Source of the DNA: an uncultured Clostridia bacterium
Lineage (GTDB): Bacteria > Bacillota > Clostridia > TANB77 > CAG-508
Direction of reading: 5' to 3'
Assembly: GCA_948485625.1 (NCBI GenBank)
Contig: CAOMRW010000003.1
Span: 1 to 64,000, forward strand
DNA: 64,000 bases
Positions 45,255 through 54,327 of the stretch are shown here, piece by piece; positions within the stretch are counted from its first letter, which is position 1, and every line of letters starts with the position of its first letter. Made by a program: the position numbers and the translations under genes. Below the pieces are notes generated by a model. That model saw nothing but the letters and a program-made list of their open reading frames with translations, made no database searches and was not told the DNA's origin.

Positions 45255-46246
45255 ATTTTAACACCTCTGTATATTTCTTTTAATATGTCTTCTAATTCTG
45301 CTTCTTTCATGTGTATATCTTCTATATCTCCATAGTTTGATAGTATTTGTACTATTTTTACTATTGTTGTTTTATCATGGCTGAATTTTATTTTTATGTT
45401 GTCTTCATTTTCTTCTATGATTTCAAAATCTTCGTCATATAATTTTTGTGTAATATTTTCCTTTTTATTTTTTAATAAAATCTCTGCTGTTATACTGTTT
45501 CCAAATGTGTCTTTAAATTTTTGTTTTTCTCCATCATAAATTATTTGCCCTTTATCTAATAAAATAATTCTATCACATACATCTTCTATGTCTTTCAAAT
45601 CATGTGTTGTTAATATTACAGTTGTATTTTTTTCTTTATTTATATCTTTTATAAATTTTCTTATATTTTCTTTTACTAGTACATCTAGTCCAATAGTTGG
45701 TTCATCTAAATAAACTATTTTGGGATTATGTAAAAATGTAGCAGCAATCTCACATCTCATTTTTTGTCCTAAACTTAAATTTTTTACTTGTTTTTCTAGT
45801 AATTCCTCAAGTTGTAATAATTCTGTAAATTTCTTTAGGTTTTTTCTATATTCATTTTCTGGTATTTTATACATTTTCTTTATTAGTCTAAAGGATTCTA
45901 TCACGGGTAAATCCCACCATAATTGGGTTTTTTGTCCAAATACTGCTCCTATTTTTTTGTTGTTTTCTATACGTTTTTCATATGGTACTAATCCATCTAT
46001 TATAACTTGTCCAGATGTTGGTGTTAATAGTCCTGTTAGCATTTTTATTGTTGTTGATTTTCCTGCTCCATTTTCTCCTATATATCCTACTAGTTCTCCT
46101 GGTTCTATTGTTATATTTATATTATTTACTGCTGTAAATTCTTTGTATTTTGGATGTATTAAGTTTTTGAAATATCCTATCATTCCTGGTTCTTTTTCTA
46201 TTATTTTATATTTTTTTAATAAATTTTTTACTTCTATTATTGGCAT
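45248..46246 (-). CDS. ABC transporter ATP-binding protein (ABC-2 exporter)
   Basis: This 332-residue ATPase has the Walker A GENGAGKSTTIKMLTG near residue 58, signature LSLGQKMRCEIA, Walker B KIVYLDEPTIGLD and the switch HDLKDIEDVCDRI. A C-terminal extension of about 100 residues is present, as in multidrug or polysaccharide exporters of this type. AGGAGG precedes the ATG and repeat R5 lies directly upstream of it. Confidence 0.93.
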   Translation of the reverse strand: MPIIEVKNLLKKYKIIEKEPGMIGYFKNLIHPKYKEFTAVNNINITIEPGELVGYIGENGAGKSTTIKMLTGLLTPTSGQVIIDGLVPYEKRIENNKKIGAVFGQKTQLWWDLPVIESFRLIKKMYKIPENEYRKNLKKFTELLQLEELLEKQVKNLSLGQKMRCEIAATFLHNPKIVYLDEPTIGLDVLVKENIRKFIKDINKEKNTTVILTTHDLKDIEDVCDRIILLDKGQIIYDGEKQKFKDTFGNSITAEILLKNKKENITQKLYDEDFEIIEENEDNIKIKFSHDKTTIVKIVQILSNYGDIEDIHMKEAELEDILKEIYRGVKIC

Positions 46247-46260
46247 TTTTTATCCTCCTA

Positions 46261-46322
46261 TGTCCCAAAGGGACGTTTCTTTTGGGACATTTTTGTCCAA
46301 AGAGAAACGTCCCTTTGGGACA
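46261..46322. repeat. Palindromic repeat R5
   Basis: The arms TGTCCCAAAGGGACGTTTCT and the complement (one mismatch) enclose a central TTTGGGACATTTTTGTCCAAA. It lies between the IMPase-fusion gene and the ABC ATPase and ends next to the latter's ribosome-binding site. Confidence 0.85.
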
Positions 46323-46331
46323 TTTTTCTTT

Positions 46332-47618
46332 TTATAATAAATTATTTATAATTTCATTTAATTCTGGAATTTTATATATTCTATGATATCCATCAAAGTG
46401 ATTGTAATATTTTAGATAAATTCCTTTTGATTTGGTATCATATATGAACCTTGTAAATTTTTCAATATTTTTATCGTCTTCATCTGAATATAAACAATAT
46501 TTATTTTTTAGGTTATTTTTGGCATAATCTAATGCTTCCTGTTTTAGATATGCTTGTTTTTTTACTTCTACTATGTAATCATTTCTTGTTGTTGGATATT
46601 CATAAACTGCTCCAGGTGCAACAGCTATATATGCTTTTGGAATAAAATTTAATTCTTTACAAAATCTAATAAAGTATGCATTTCCGATTGAGTGTGCTAC
46701 AACAATTGAATTGCTATTTAATTGTCCATTTTTTATATAAAATTCTAATGTTTCTTTAAATTTTTCATAGCTTGATTCTTTTCTTATAGGAAACTCTGGC
46801 ATATAAACATCTATTTCTTTTTCTCCAAATATTGTTTTTATATCTTTTCCCCACATTTCTAATGTGTCACCATTTAGAGAATGAAGAACAAATATATTTG
46901 AAATGTTTTCTTTCTTTGCTGTTTCCATTTCTAGTATGTCTAGAAATTCTTTATTCATTGCAGCTGCATGGAAACCATTTTTGTTACAAATACTAGCTCC
47001 AGCCATTTTACATATAAATAATCCTGGTTCATAATCCCATGGCTTATCACTTCTGAAGACTGCTCCATGTATTCTTCCACTTGCAACAAATGCCATTGAT
47101 ACACAAACTCCTCCAAAATTTCTTCTATTTGATGAGTATTTTCTCATTCTTTGCATACAAGGTAGATTATTATTACCATCTATAGAATATAATGTATTTT
47201 TAATAGGGACTTCATTTACCTTTATTTTTTTGTCGTTTAAATATGCTCCTGTTTCATCTGCATAATAAAATTCGTTTATATGTGGTAAGCTTATAATACT
47301 TGCAACTGTTTTACCATCTTTAACACATGCAATCTGAATTCCCCAAAGTGGTAAATTATTTGCAAAATTAATAGTACCATCTATTGGGTCTATAATGAAA
47401 CAATTATTACTTATTTGATTATTGTTATTAAATTCTTCACTGACAATATCATAATTAGGATATTCTTTTTTTATTTTTTCTATTATAAATTTTTCTATCT
47501 CTAAGTCTAGGTTTGTAACTAAATCGTTTTCTCCTCCTTTAGTATTTACATTAAATTCCTTTTTTGAAATTTCATTGGCATTACTAACAACTTCTTTCAA
47601 AAAATCTATTTCTTTCAT
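46332..47618 (-). CDS. Inositol-monophosphatase-like enzyme fused to an RBBP9/YdeN-type serine hydrolase
   Basis: This 428-residue protein has residues 1 to about 240 as an IMPase-family phosphatase with DPIDGTINFANN (metal site) and SDKPWDYEPGLF. Residues about 244-428 are a small alpha/beta hydrolase with the nucleophile in VAHSIGNAY and a terminal catalytic His in HFDGYHRIY. Both active sites look intact. The fusion is unusual. A separate fragment of the same hydrolase family lies at 56705. The ATG is preceded by AAGGAGAAT. Confidence 0.85.
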   Translation of the reverse strand: MKEIDFLKEVVSNANEISKKEFNVNTKGGENDLVTNLDLEIEKFIIEKIKKEYPNYDIVSEEFNNNNQISNNCFIIDPIDGTINFANNLPLWGIQIACVKDGKTVASIISLPHINEFYYADETGAYLNDKKIKVNEVPIKNTLYSIDGNNNLPCMQRMRKYSSNRRNFGGVCVSMAFVASGRIHGAVFRSDKPWDYEPGLFICKMAGASICNKNGFHAAAMNKEFLDILEMETAKKENISNIFVLHSLNGDTLEMWGKDIKTIFGEKEIDVYMPEFPIRKESSYEKFKETLEFYIKNGQLNSNSIVVAHSIGNAYFIRFCKELNFIPKAYIAVAPGAVYEYPTTRNDYIVEVKKQAYLKQEALDYAKNNLKNKYCLYSDEDDKNIEKFTRFIYDTKSKGIYLKYYNHFDGYHRIYKIPELNEIINNLL

Positions 47619-47696
47619 ATTTATTCTCCTTACTTATTAAATATTGTTCTGATTTATTTTGTATAATTATTATAATATTATTTGGATATTTTTGTT

Positions 47697-47730
47697 CAAA
47701 AGTAAACATCCCTTTTGGACATTTACTTTC
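47697..47730. repeat. Degenerate palindromic repeat R5b
   Basis: AAAGTAAACATCC pairs with GGACATTTACTTT around a short loop and overlaps the end of the amidase-like gene. It resembles a shortened, diverged R5/R6 element. Confidence 0.5.
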
Positions 47731-48232
47731 TTACTTTTTCTATATGAATAAATCTTATTTTCTCATAATTGTATTCTGAGATTCTTTTATTAAATGAATC
47801 AAAGGTGTGTGAAGCTATAAAAATTTTATTCAAATTTGAATTATCTTCAATCTTCGTTATAATCAGGCTATGTCCAAAATTGTTTCCATTAAAAGATAAT
47901 TGTGCAATATCACCTATTTGTATTTCATTTTGTTTTACTTCTTTACCATATGGTCCTGCTAATTTGTTTGTTGTTAAAAAGTTATATAAGAATTCTACTC
48001 CACTCCATGATGGTGATTTATTATTTCCATTTATATAATACCATCCATTTTGTTTTGAATAGTTCATTACATCTGAACCCTCATATATACATTGTGATAT
48101 AAAACTTGTACAGTCTCCTCCTACATTATCAAAATTATAGTATTTAGGATTTCTTTGGTATGCCCATTTTTTTGCATATTCTATTGCTTTTTGTCTGTTA
48201 TATTCTATTTCTTTCATGTTTTTAACCTCCAA
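47723..48232 (-). CDS. Amidase_6-type putative amidase
   Basis: This 169-residue protein has the NlpC-like putative amidase signatures YNRQKAIEYAKKWAYQRNPKY, the nucleophile region GGDCTSFISQCIY and the later FGHSLIITKI containing the probable catalytic His. No signal peptide is seen, so it may act inside the cell or be a detached catalytic domain of a wall enzyme. GGAGG precedes the initiation region. Confidence 0.85.
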   Translation of the reverse strand: MEVKNMKEIEYNRQKAIEYAKKWAYQRNPKYYNFDNVGGDCTSFISQCIYEGSDVMNYSKQNGWYYINGNNKSPSWSGVEFLYNFLTTNKLAGPYGKEVKQNEIQIGDIAQLSFNGNNFGHSLIITKIEDNSNLNKIFIASHTFDSFNKRISEYNYEKIRFIHIEKVRK

Positions 48233-48298
48233 ATATATTTATATATTATATTTAAAATATATTTTTTAGTTAACTGTATAGATTGATAATAAGATTGG

Positions 48299-48344
48299 TT
48301 CTTTTGGGACAAAAATGTCCCAAAAGAAACGTCCCTTTGGGACA
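48299..48344. repeat. Palindromic repeat R6, half element
   Basis: TTTTGGGACAAAAATGTCCC, then AAAAG and AAACGTCCCTTTGGGACA, match the right half of R5. The outer left arm is missing. It begins right after the stop codon of the RusA-like gene. Confidence 0.75.
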
Positions 48345-48755
48345 CTAGTATTCTTCAATTTTTATATAGATTTTTTCTTCTATTGCATATTTTTTTTCTA
48401 CTTCTAATTTTGTGATTTGTGTGTCATCTTTAAATGCAAATTTGTTCATGCTGTCTAATATTACTTTTACAATATTGTCTATATCTGGTTTTTTTGTTGG
48501 GCTTATATTGTTTTCTAGCATTTCGTTTATATCTGATTTTTTTGTTGTTTTTGGTATTGAAAAATATGCTATTATACTTACTTTTAGTCTTCCTTCTAAC
48601 ATTTTAAATCTTGGATATTTTAATAAAAAGTATTGTTCTACAAGTGTTTCATAGTCTTTCGTCTTTGTCGGCGTATATACTATTCCTGTGTATGTGTTTA
48701 GTCTTGGTCTTCCTTTTCCTATTACTTTTCCTGGTACTTCGAATTCGTATGTCAT
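48345..48755 (-). CDS. RusA-like Holliday junction resolvase
   Basis: This 136-residue nuclease has the RusA signatures VIGKGRPRLN at the N-terminus and KPDIDNIVKVILDSMN with the metal-binding aspartates, then FKDDTQITKLEVEK. RusA members are often of prophage origin, but no other phage structural gene is nearby. It lies between an rRNA-methyltransferase-like gene and repeat R6. Confidence 0.9.
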   Translation of the reverse strand: MTYEFEVPGKVIGKGRPRLNTYTGIVYTPTKTKDYETLVEQYFLLKYPRFKMLEGRLKVSIIAYFSIPKTTKKSDINEMLENNISPTKKPDIDNIVKVILDSMNKFAFKDDTQITKLEVEKKYAIEEKIYIKIEEY

Positions 48756-48772
48756 TTTTTCTCCTTTTTCTC

Positions 48773-49729
48773 TTATTGTATTTTCTTTATTTTGGCTACA
48801 AAGAATCCCTCTGTATTTTTTGATGGTAATATTCTGATTGATTTGTTTATTGTTTTGTCTTTGTTGTCATTAAATCCTGTTTTTGCTTCTTTTATTTCTT
48901 GTTCTATATCTATTAGTTTTATTTTTAGGTTTTCTAGTGCCCATTGTAGTATGTTTTCATTTTCTTCTTCGTTTAGTGTACATGTTGAATATACCATTAT
49001 TCCATTTTGTTTTAATGCTTTGTATGCACTTAAAAATAATTTTTTCTGTAGTTTTGATAGTTCTTTTACTTTTTTGGGTGTCCAGTCTCTATATGTTGCT
49101 ACACTGTTTACTATAAATCTTCCTTCTCCACTACATGGTGTGTCTAATAGTACTTTGTCAAAATTTTCTGGATATTTGTCTCCTATTTTTTCTCCTCTTT
49201 CGTTTATTACTTCTATTATATTTGCTCCTTGCTTTTCTACATTGTATTTAAGTCTTTCACATCTTATTTTGTCTAGTTCATTTGCTAGTATTGTTCCTTT
49301 ATTGTTCATTAGTGCTGCTATTTCTGTAGTTTTGCTTCCTGGTGCTGCTGTTAAGTCTAGTATTTTTTCTTCTGGTTTTGGATTTAAGATTATTGGTGGT
49401 ATCATGCTTGATAGACTTTGTATGTATATATATCCTTTTTCATATATGTCTAATTTTTGTAGTTGTTTTTCATTTGCATTTTTTATTATTAGTGCATCTT
49501 TATACCAAGATACTCTTTCAAATTTTATATTTTTTTCTTTAAAATATTTCATTAGATTTTGTATGTCATATTTTAATGTGTTTACTCTTAATGTTGTATA
49601 TCTTTCTGATGTCATTCCTAATAGTATTTCATCTACTTTAATTGGTGTGTATTTTTCATATAAGAATTCCATAAATTCTTTGGGCAGTCTATTTCTCATT
49701 TCCTTTATTGATAACATTTTGTTCTCCAT
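48773..49729 (-). CDS. RsmF/NSUN-type RNA 5-methylcytosine methyltransferase
   Basis: This 318-residue SAM-dependent enzyme has the SAM-binding LDLTAAPGSKTTEIAALM, the catalytic motif LLDTPCSGEGRF and the second cysteine in YSTCTLNEEENE. It probably methylates 16S rRNA, and tRNA is possible. It lacks the C-terminal PUA-like extension of longer family members. No strong Shine-Dalgarno is seen before the ATG. Confidence 0.88.
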   Translation of the reverse strand: MENKMLSIKEMRNRLPKEFMEFLYEKYTPIKVDEILLGMTSERYTTLRVNTLKYDIQNLMKYFKEKNIKFERVSWYKDALIIKNANEKQLQKLDIYEKGYIYIQSLSSMIPPIILNPKPEEKILDLTAAPGSKTTEIAALMNNKGTILANELDKIRCERLKYNVEKQGANIIEVINERGEKIGDKYPENFDKVLLDTPCSGEGRFIVNSVATYRDWTPKKVKELSKLQKKLFLSAYKALKQNGIMVYSTCTLNEEENENILQWALENLKIKLIDIEQEIKEAKTGFNDNKDKTINKSIRILPSKNTEGFFVAKIKKIQ

Positions 49730-49795
49730 TCATTTTTATGTTATATCTTTTTATTTTTTGATTTTATTCTATCATATTATTCTTACTTTATTTTA

Positions 49796-50452
49796 TTAAT
49801 CACTTTTTCTCTTTTTTAATATATCATTTTCCTTTATAAAATCTGCTATATTTTCAAATACTTTTTCTGTATATAGTGGTCTATCATTTTCAATGAATAA
49901 ATCTGCAACAGACTTTGCTCCTTTTTGTATTAGTTTTTCTATTCTTTCATCTTTAAGTAATTCCGTATTTTTTTCATTATTTATATTTATACTATTTTCT
50001 TCACAGTATTTTTTGCATTGTATATCTGCTTCCAATTTGTCGCACATCTTGCAAAAAATAGACTCTTTTGTTTTCATTTCTTCATATTCTTCTATTAATT
50101 CAATGTATTTTATTTTATCACTTAGAGTACTTAGTACTTCTTCTACTGCTATTTTTCCTATTCTTCTTTTTTCTTCTTTTGTTACTTTGTCAAATGGTGT
50201 TAAATCTCCTATTTTGATTTCTTCTATCTCATGTAATACTAACATCATTATTACCTTATTTAGATTAACATTTAGCTTAAATTCTGAATCTATAGCGATT
50301 GCTAAAATACATGTTCCATATATGTGTTCAGCTACACTTTCTACTCTTTCTCTTTCTATGTTCCAAACTTTCCATCCGCTTCTTATCTTGTCTTTTAGTT
50401 CTGTTGCTAATAAATAAAATTGTATTAGATTTTGTATTTTTTGCTCTTCCAT
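49796..50452 (-). CDS. HD-domain protein, YfbR-like
   Basis: This 218-residue protein has the HD fold of 5'-deoxynucleotidases such as YfbR: ESVAEHIYGTCILA near residue 37, LVLHEIEEIKIGDLTPFDK and FCKMCDKLEADIQ, supplying the His, His, Glu and Asp ligands. It probably dephosphorylates deoxynucleoside monophosphates. GAGAGGAAAT precedes the ATG. Confidence 0.85.
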   Translation of the reverse strand: MEEQKIQNLIQFYLLATELKDKIRSGWKVWNIERERVESVAEHIYGTCILAIAIDSEFKLNVNLNKVIMMLVLHEIEEIKIGDLTPFDKVTKEEKRRIGKIAVEEVLSTLSDKIKYIELIEEYEEMKTKESIFCKMCDKLEADIQCKKYCEENSININNEKNTELLKDERIEKLIQKGAKSVADLFIENDRPLYTEKVFENIADFIKENDILKKRKSD

Positions 50453-50571
50453 AATTTCCTCTCCTTATTATGTTATCATTTTAACATACATAATAATTTA
50501 TTACAATGAAATTAAAATATAAACTAAAAATATTCTATTGATTAGATGTGATGATTTGTGTCCACGTCTTT

Positions 50572-50647
50572 GGGGATAGGGGGCCAGGTCTTTAATCCCC
50601 ACTTTTTAATAAAAAAGTAGGGATTAAAGACCTGGCCCCCTATCCCC
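50572..50647. repeat. Palindromic repeat R7
   Basis: A 76-base, almost perfect hairpin: GGGGATAGGGGGCCAGGTCT and its complement, extended by TTAATCCC. It provides the last seven codons of the upstream ABC exporter gene and acts as a strong terminator-like stem. Confidence 0.88.
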
Positions 50648-52361
50648 ATTAATTAATTTATAATATTCACTCTGTTTTTTTATTAGTTCTTCATGTTTTC
50701 CATATTCAATTATTTCTCCATTTTTCATTACAATTATTTCATCGCAATCTTTTATTGTTGATAATCTATGGGCTATTATTATACATATTTTGTTTTTACT
50801 TACTTTTTCAATTGCATTTTTAACAAGCACTTCTGCTTCATAACTTAAAGCAGATGTTACTTCATCTAAAATAATCACATCAGAATCTACTGCCATTACT
50901 CGTGCAAAATTAATCATTTGTTTTTCTCCGAGTTGATAATATGTCAGGATTATTATATATATCTGTATAATATCCATTTTCTAGTTCTATTATTTTTTTA
51001 TGTAATTTTAATTTTTTAAAAATGTTTTCTATTTCAGATATTTCTATATTTTTATTAACATATCTTATATTATCTATTATTGAATTAGGAAGTATCTGAA
51101 CTTCTTGCATTATATACCCTATTTTTTCTCTTATTGAAGAAATACTATACTTCTTATAATCGTCATTATTTATCTGAATTTCTCCTTTTGTCGGTTCATA
51201 AAATCTGCATAATAAATTAGCAATTGTTGTTTTTCCACTTCCTGTTTTCCCTACTAGTGCAATTTTTTTATTTTCTTCTATTTTTAGGCAAAAATCTTTT
51301 ATGTTTTTTTGATTTGTATTATATGAAAAAGATACATTTTTAAATTCAATTTTATTAATTTTATCTATTTTATTCCCATTATTTAGTTCTTCAACGTCAT
51401 TTATGTTTAAAAATTCTATAATTTTTGAATATGAAATAAATGATTTATTAAAATTTGTTAGATGTTTTGTGAACCATTTGAATTCATATTCAAGTGCTGA
51501 ACTATATTCTATTAATAATAATATGTTTGCATATGTTGTAATTTTTTGTATTGTATTGATTCCTGCATAATATATTATTACAGCTGTTGATAAAGATATT
51601 ATAAATATAAATATATTATTGTACTTAGCAATGGTTTTTTCTAATTTATTATTACTGTTTGAGTATTCTTGCAATTTTTCTTTTAATTCATTTTCTTTTT
51701 TGTCTATTATATTTAATGTTTTTATTGTTAGAAATCCTTGTACTCCTTCATTTATATAATTATATAGTTCTATATTTATTTTTCTTATTTTGTTTATTAT
51801 ACTTATTGTTTTTTTATTAAAATAAGTTGTTATTAAAAATCCTATAATATATAGTATTAATATTAGTATTGTTATTTTTAAGTCTATAAATAATAAAAAT
51901 ATTGCAATAATAGAAAATCTTATTATCCCCATAAAGCACATTTCTACTATAATTTCAGGAAATAATCTTCCAGCTTCATTTACATCATTTTGTAAAAATT
52001 GTAATATTAATCCTGTTTCATTTTCGTCATAAAATTTCATTTTTACTTCTTGCATTTTACAGAATACTTTGTCTCTTAAGTCTTTTTGTATTTTTCTTTT
52101 TAAAATTGATCTTATGTTACAGTGTTTTAGTACCATATAACATTGTAATATTAAGAATATTATATATAGTATTCCTAAGATAATTAGTGCTTTTATGTTT
52201 TTATTTGGTATTTCTATGTCTATAATTTGTTTTGTTATATATGGTATTGTTATTACTTCAATTATTGCTACTGATATTATAATAGTAAATAGAATTATGA
52301 ATTGTTTGTTATATCCAGATATTTTATACATTTGTTTTAGTTTTTTTAATTTTTCTTTCAT
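50624..52361 (-). CDS. ABC exporter half-transporter B, split by a +1 frameshift
   Basis: This ABC exporter of about 578 residues has six hydrophobic helices in residues 1-300 and an ATPase domain with Walker A VGKTGSGKTTIANLLCRF near 375. The frame breaks inside the ABC signature: TTA TCA ACT C GGA GAA AAA CAA, with an extra C at 50930 that makes codon 478 a CGG. Skipping it reads LSTGEKQMINFARVM and then VIILDEVTSAL and IIAHRLSTI. Without it, translation stops seven codons past the site. The C-terminal GDRGPGL is encoded by repeat R7. Partner A is immediately upstream. Confidence 0.9.
50927..50930 (-). other. Putative +1 recoding site (CGG) in ABC half-transporter B
   Basis: The zero-frame codon after ACT is CGG. 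Omitting the C gives GGA GAA AAA CAA, the ATPase signature motif. Confidence 0.75.
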
Positions 52362-52379
52362 TTTTTATTTCATTCCTAC

Positions 52380-54123
52380 CTATATCATATCTTTATTAAT
52401 TTCAATTAGTTTTTTATAATTTTTATTTTTTTCTAGTAATTGTTTGTGTGTACCTTTTGTTGTTGTTTTTTTATCTATAAATATTATATTGTCTGCATAA
52501 TTTATAATTTCTAAATTATTGCTTATAAATATTATTGTTTTATTTTTATATTTATTTTTTAGATTTATTAATATGTTTCTTCTTGTTTTATTGTCTAGCT
52601 TATTTAATGCGTCATCTATTATTATAATTTCTTTATTATTTAGCAAACTTCTTGCTAGACATATTCTTTGTTTTTGTCCTCCAGATAATTTTGTTCCTTT
52701 TTCTCCTATTAATGTATTATATTTATCTACAAAATTCTCAATATCTGATTCTATTTCTGCATCTTTTGCTACTTCTTTTATTTTGTGATTGTCTATTTGA
52801 TTTTTTAATTTAATATTTTCTAATATACTTCCTGAGAACATGTATATTTCTCCTAAAATTAGTTCAACATATTTTCTGATGTGTTCTTTATTTATTGTTT
52901 TAATATTGTGTTTATTTATATAAATATTTCCTTTATAATCATAGAATCCTAAAATTGTTTTTGCTAAAATGCTTTTACCGCTTCCATTTTCTCCTATAAT
53001 TGCTATTTTTTCTCCTGAGTTTATTATAAAATTTATGTTTTTTAATATTGGTTTATTTTTTATGTATATTGTTACATTACTAAATATTATTTCTCCATTT
53101 AGATTATATATATAATTTTCTTTTTCTTCTTCTTTTAATTTTAAGAATTTGTTTACTTTTTTACTTACTACATAGAAGTTATCTATTATTTCTAAGTTTT
53201 CTCCAAAATTATATAGATAATTAAATATTTTACTTGATAATTCTAATAATGCTATTAGAGCTCCCATTGTCATTTTCCCGTTTTATTATTGCTATTCCGC
53301 CTATCATATATATAATCGGTTTTTTTAAGTATATTATGTGTTCTAAAATTATGTCATAAAAAAGTACTAATTTTATAAAGTATATATTTTGTTTTAGATA
53401 TTCATCATTTAATTTTTCGTAATTTTCTTTTTCTTGCTTTTGCTTATTGAACATTCTGATTAATTTTATATTATTTATATTTATCATTGTAGAGTTTAAA
53501 AGTTCTTTTCGTCTGCTTACAAGCTTTTCTACACTTTTGTTTAATCTTTTAAAATACCATAAAGAAAATTCTAGTATTACTATTATTGTTACAAATATGT
53601 ATATTGTTACTGTCAGATTTAGTGTTGTACTTTCTTTTATTATGAATATACTTAAAAATATAATATCTAATATTATATTAAATTGACTATTAAAAAAGTT
53701 TGAAAATATGTCTGCATCTTCATTTATTCTTTGTATTATTTCTGCTTTGCTGTATATGTTATAGCTTTTATATTCTAAATTCAATAAATGTTTATATAAT
53801 GCTTCTTTTAAGTTTATATTAATTTTTATTTTTAATTTAGATGTTATTATATTTCTAAAGTAATTTAATATCGTATATATAAAATTAAAGATAATTATTA
53901 TACTTGCAAAAATAAATAAGTCATATATGTAATTTTCTTTTAGTATTTTATTTATATATGTTGGTATGTTTGTATAATTGTTTAATATTACTCCATCTAT
54001 TGCATATTTTATATTTAATGATATTTGTATTGTGATATATGATATAGATATGCTTAGTAAAAATATTGTGATTATATATTTTATTGTGTTTTTTAGTGAT
54101 ATTTTTATTATATTGTTTTTCAT
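52380..54123 (-). CDS. ABC exporter half-transporter A, split by a +1 frameshift
   Basis: This exporter of about 580 residues pairs with half-transporter B. The membrane domain (residues 1-280, six helices) and the ATPase domain (Walker A GENGSGKSILAKTILG, signature LSGGQKQRICLARSLL, Walker B IIIIDDALNKLD with Asp-Ala instead of Asp-Glu) are in different frames. The break is ATA ATA AAA C GGG AAA ATG ACA ATG GGA GCT, with an extra C at 53280 making codon 282 a CGG. Skipping restores IIKGKMTMGALIALLEL. The missing catalytic Glu suggests the degenerate site of a heterodimer. Confidence 0.9.
53277..53280 (-). other. Putative +1 recoding site (CGG) in ABC half-transporter A
   Basis: The zero-frame codon after AAA is CGG. 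Omitting the C gives GGG AAA ATG and continues in the last membrane helix. Confidence 0.75.
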
Positions 54124-54163
54124 TTTTTCTACAACTTTCTTTTTATTATCTTTTTTGTTTTGT

Positions 54164-54239
54164 GGGGATTGGGGGCCAGGTCTTAAGTCCCCATTTTTTT
54201 GTATAAAAATGGGGATTTATGACCTGGCCCCCAATCCCC
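54164..54239. repeat. Palindromic repeat R8
   Basis: GGGGATTGGGGGCCAGGTCT pairs with its near complement, and an inner GTCCCCATTTTT/AAAAATGGGGAT stem follows. It is the same type as R7 and R0 and lies upstream of half-transporter A. Confidence 0.85.
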
Positions 54240-54247
54240 ATTTTATA

Positions 54248-54297
54248 AAGACACTATCAAAACATATTTATATTATATATGTTTTGATAGTGTCTTT
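54248..54297 (-). terminator. Terminator after the AraC-type regulator
   Basis: A 21-bp stem (AAGACACTATCAAAACATAT with its complement) has a T run in minus orientation. Confidence 0.85.
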
Positions 54298-54327
54298 CTT
54301 TATTTTTTTGGTATCACTTTTATTAAG

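Noticed and set aside
1..54239. The palindromic repeats as a CRISPR array
   Set aside because: They are scattered, differ in sequence, are long inverted repeats and have no regular spacers; no cas gene is present.
5854..54239. Ordinary sequencing error as the cause of all frameshifts
   Set aside because: Two breaks are in homopolymer or GG runs and may be errors, but the seven CGG sites share base, phase and following glycine codon; an artefact is still listed as the main alternative to exclude.
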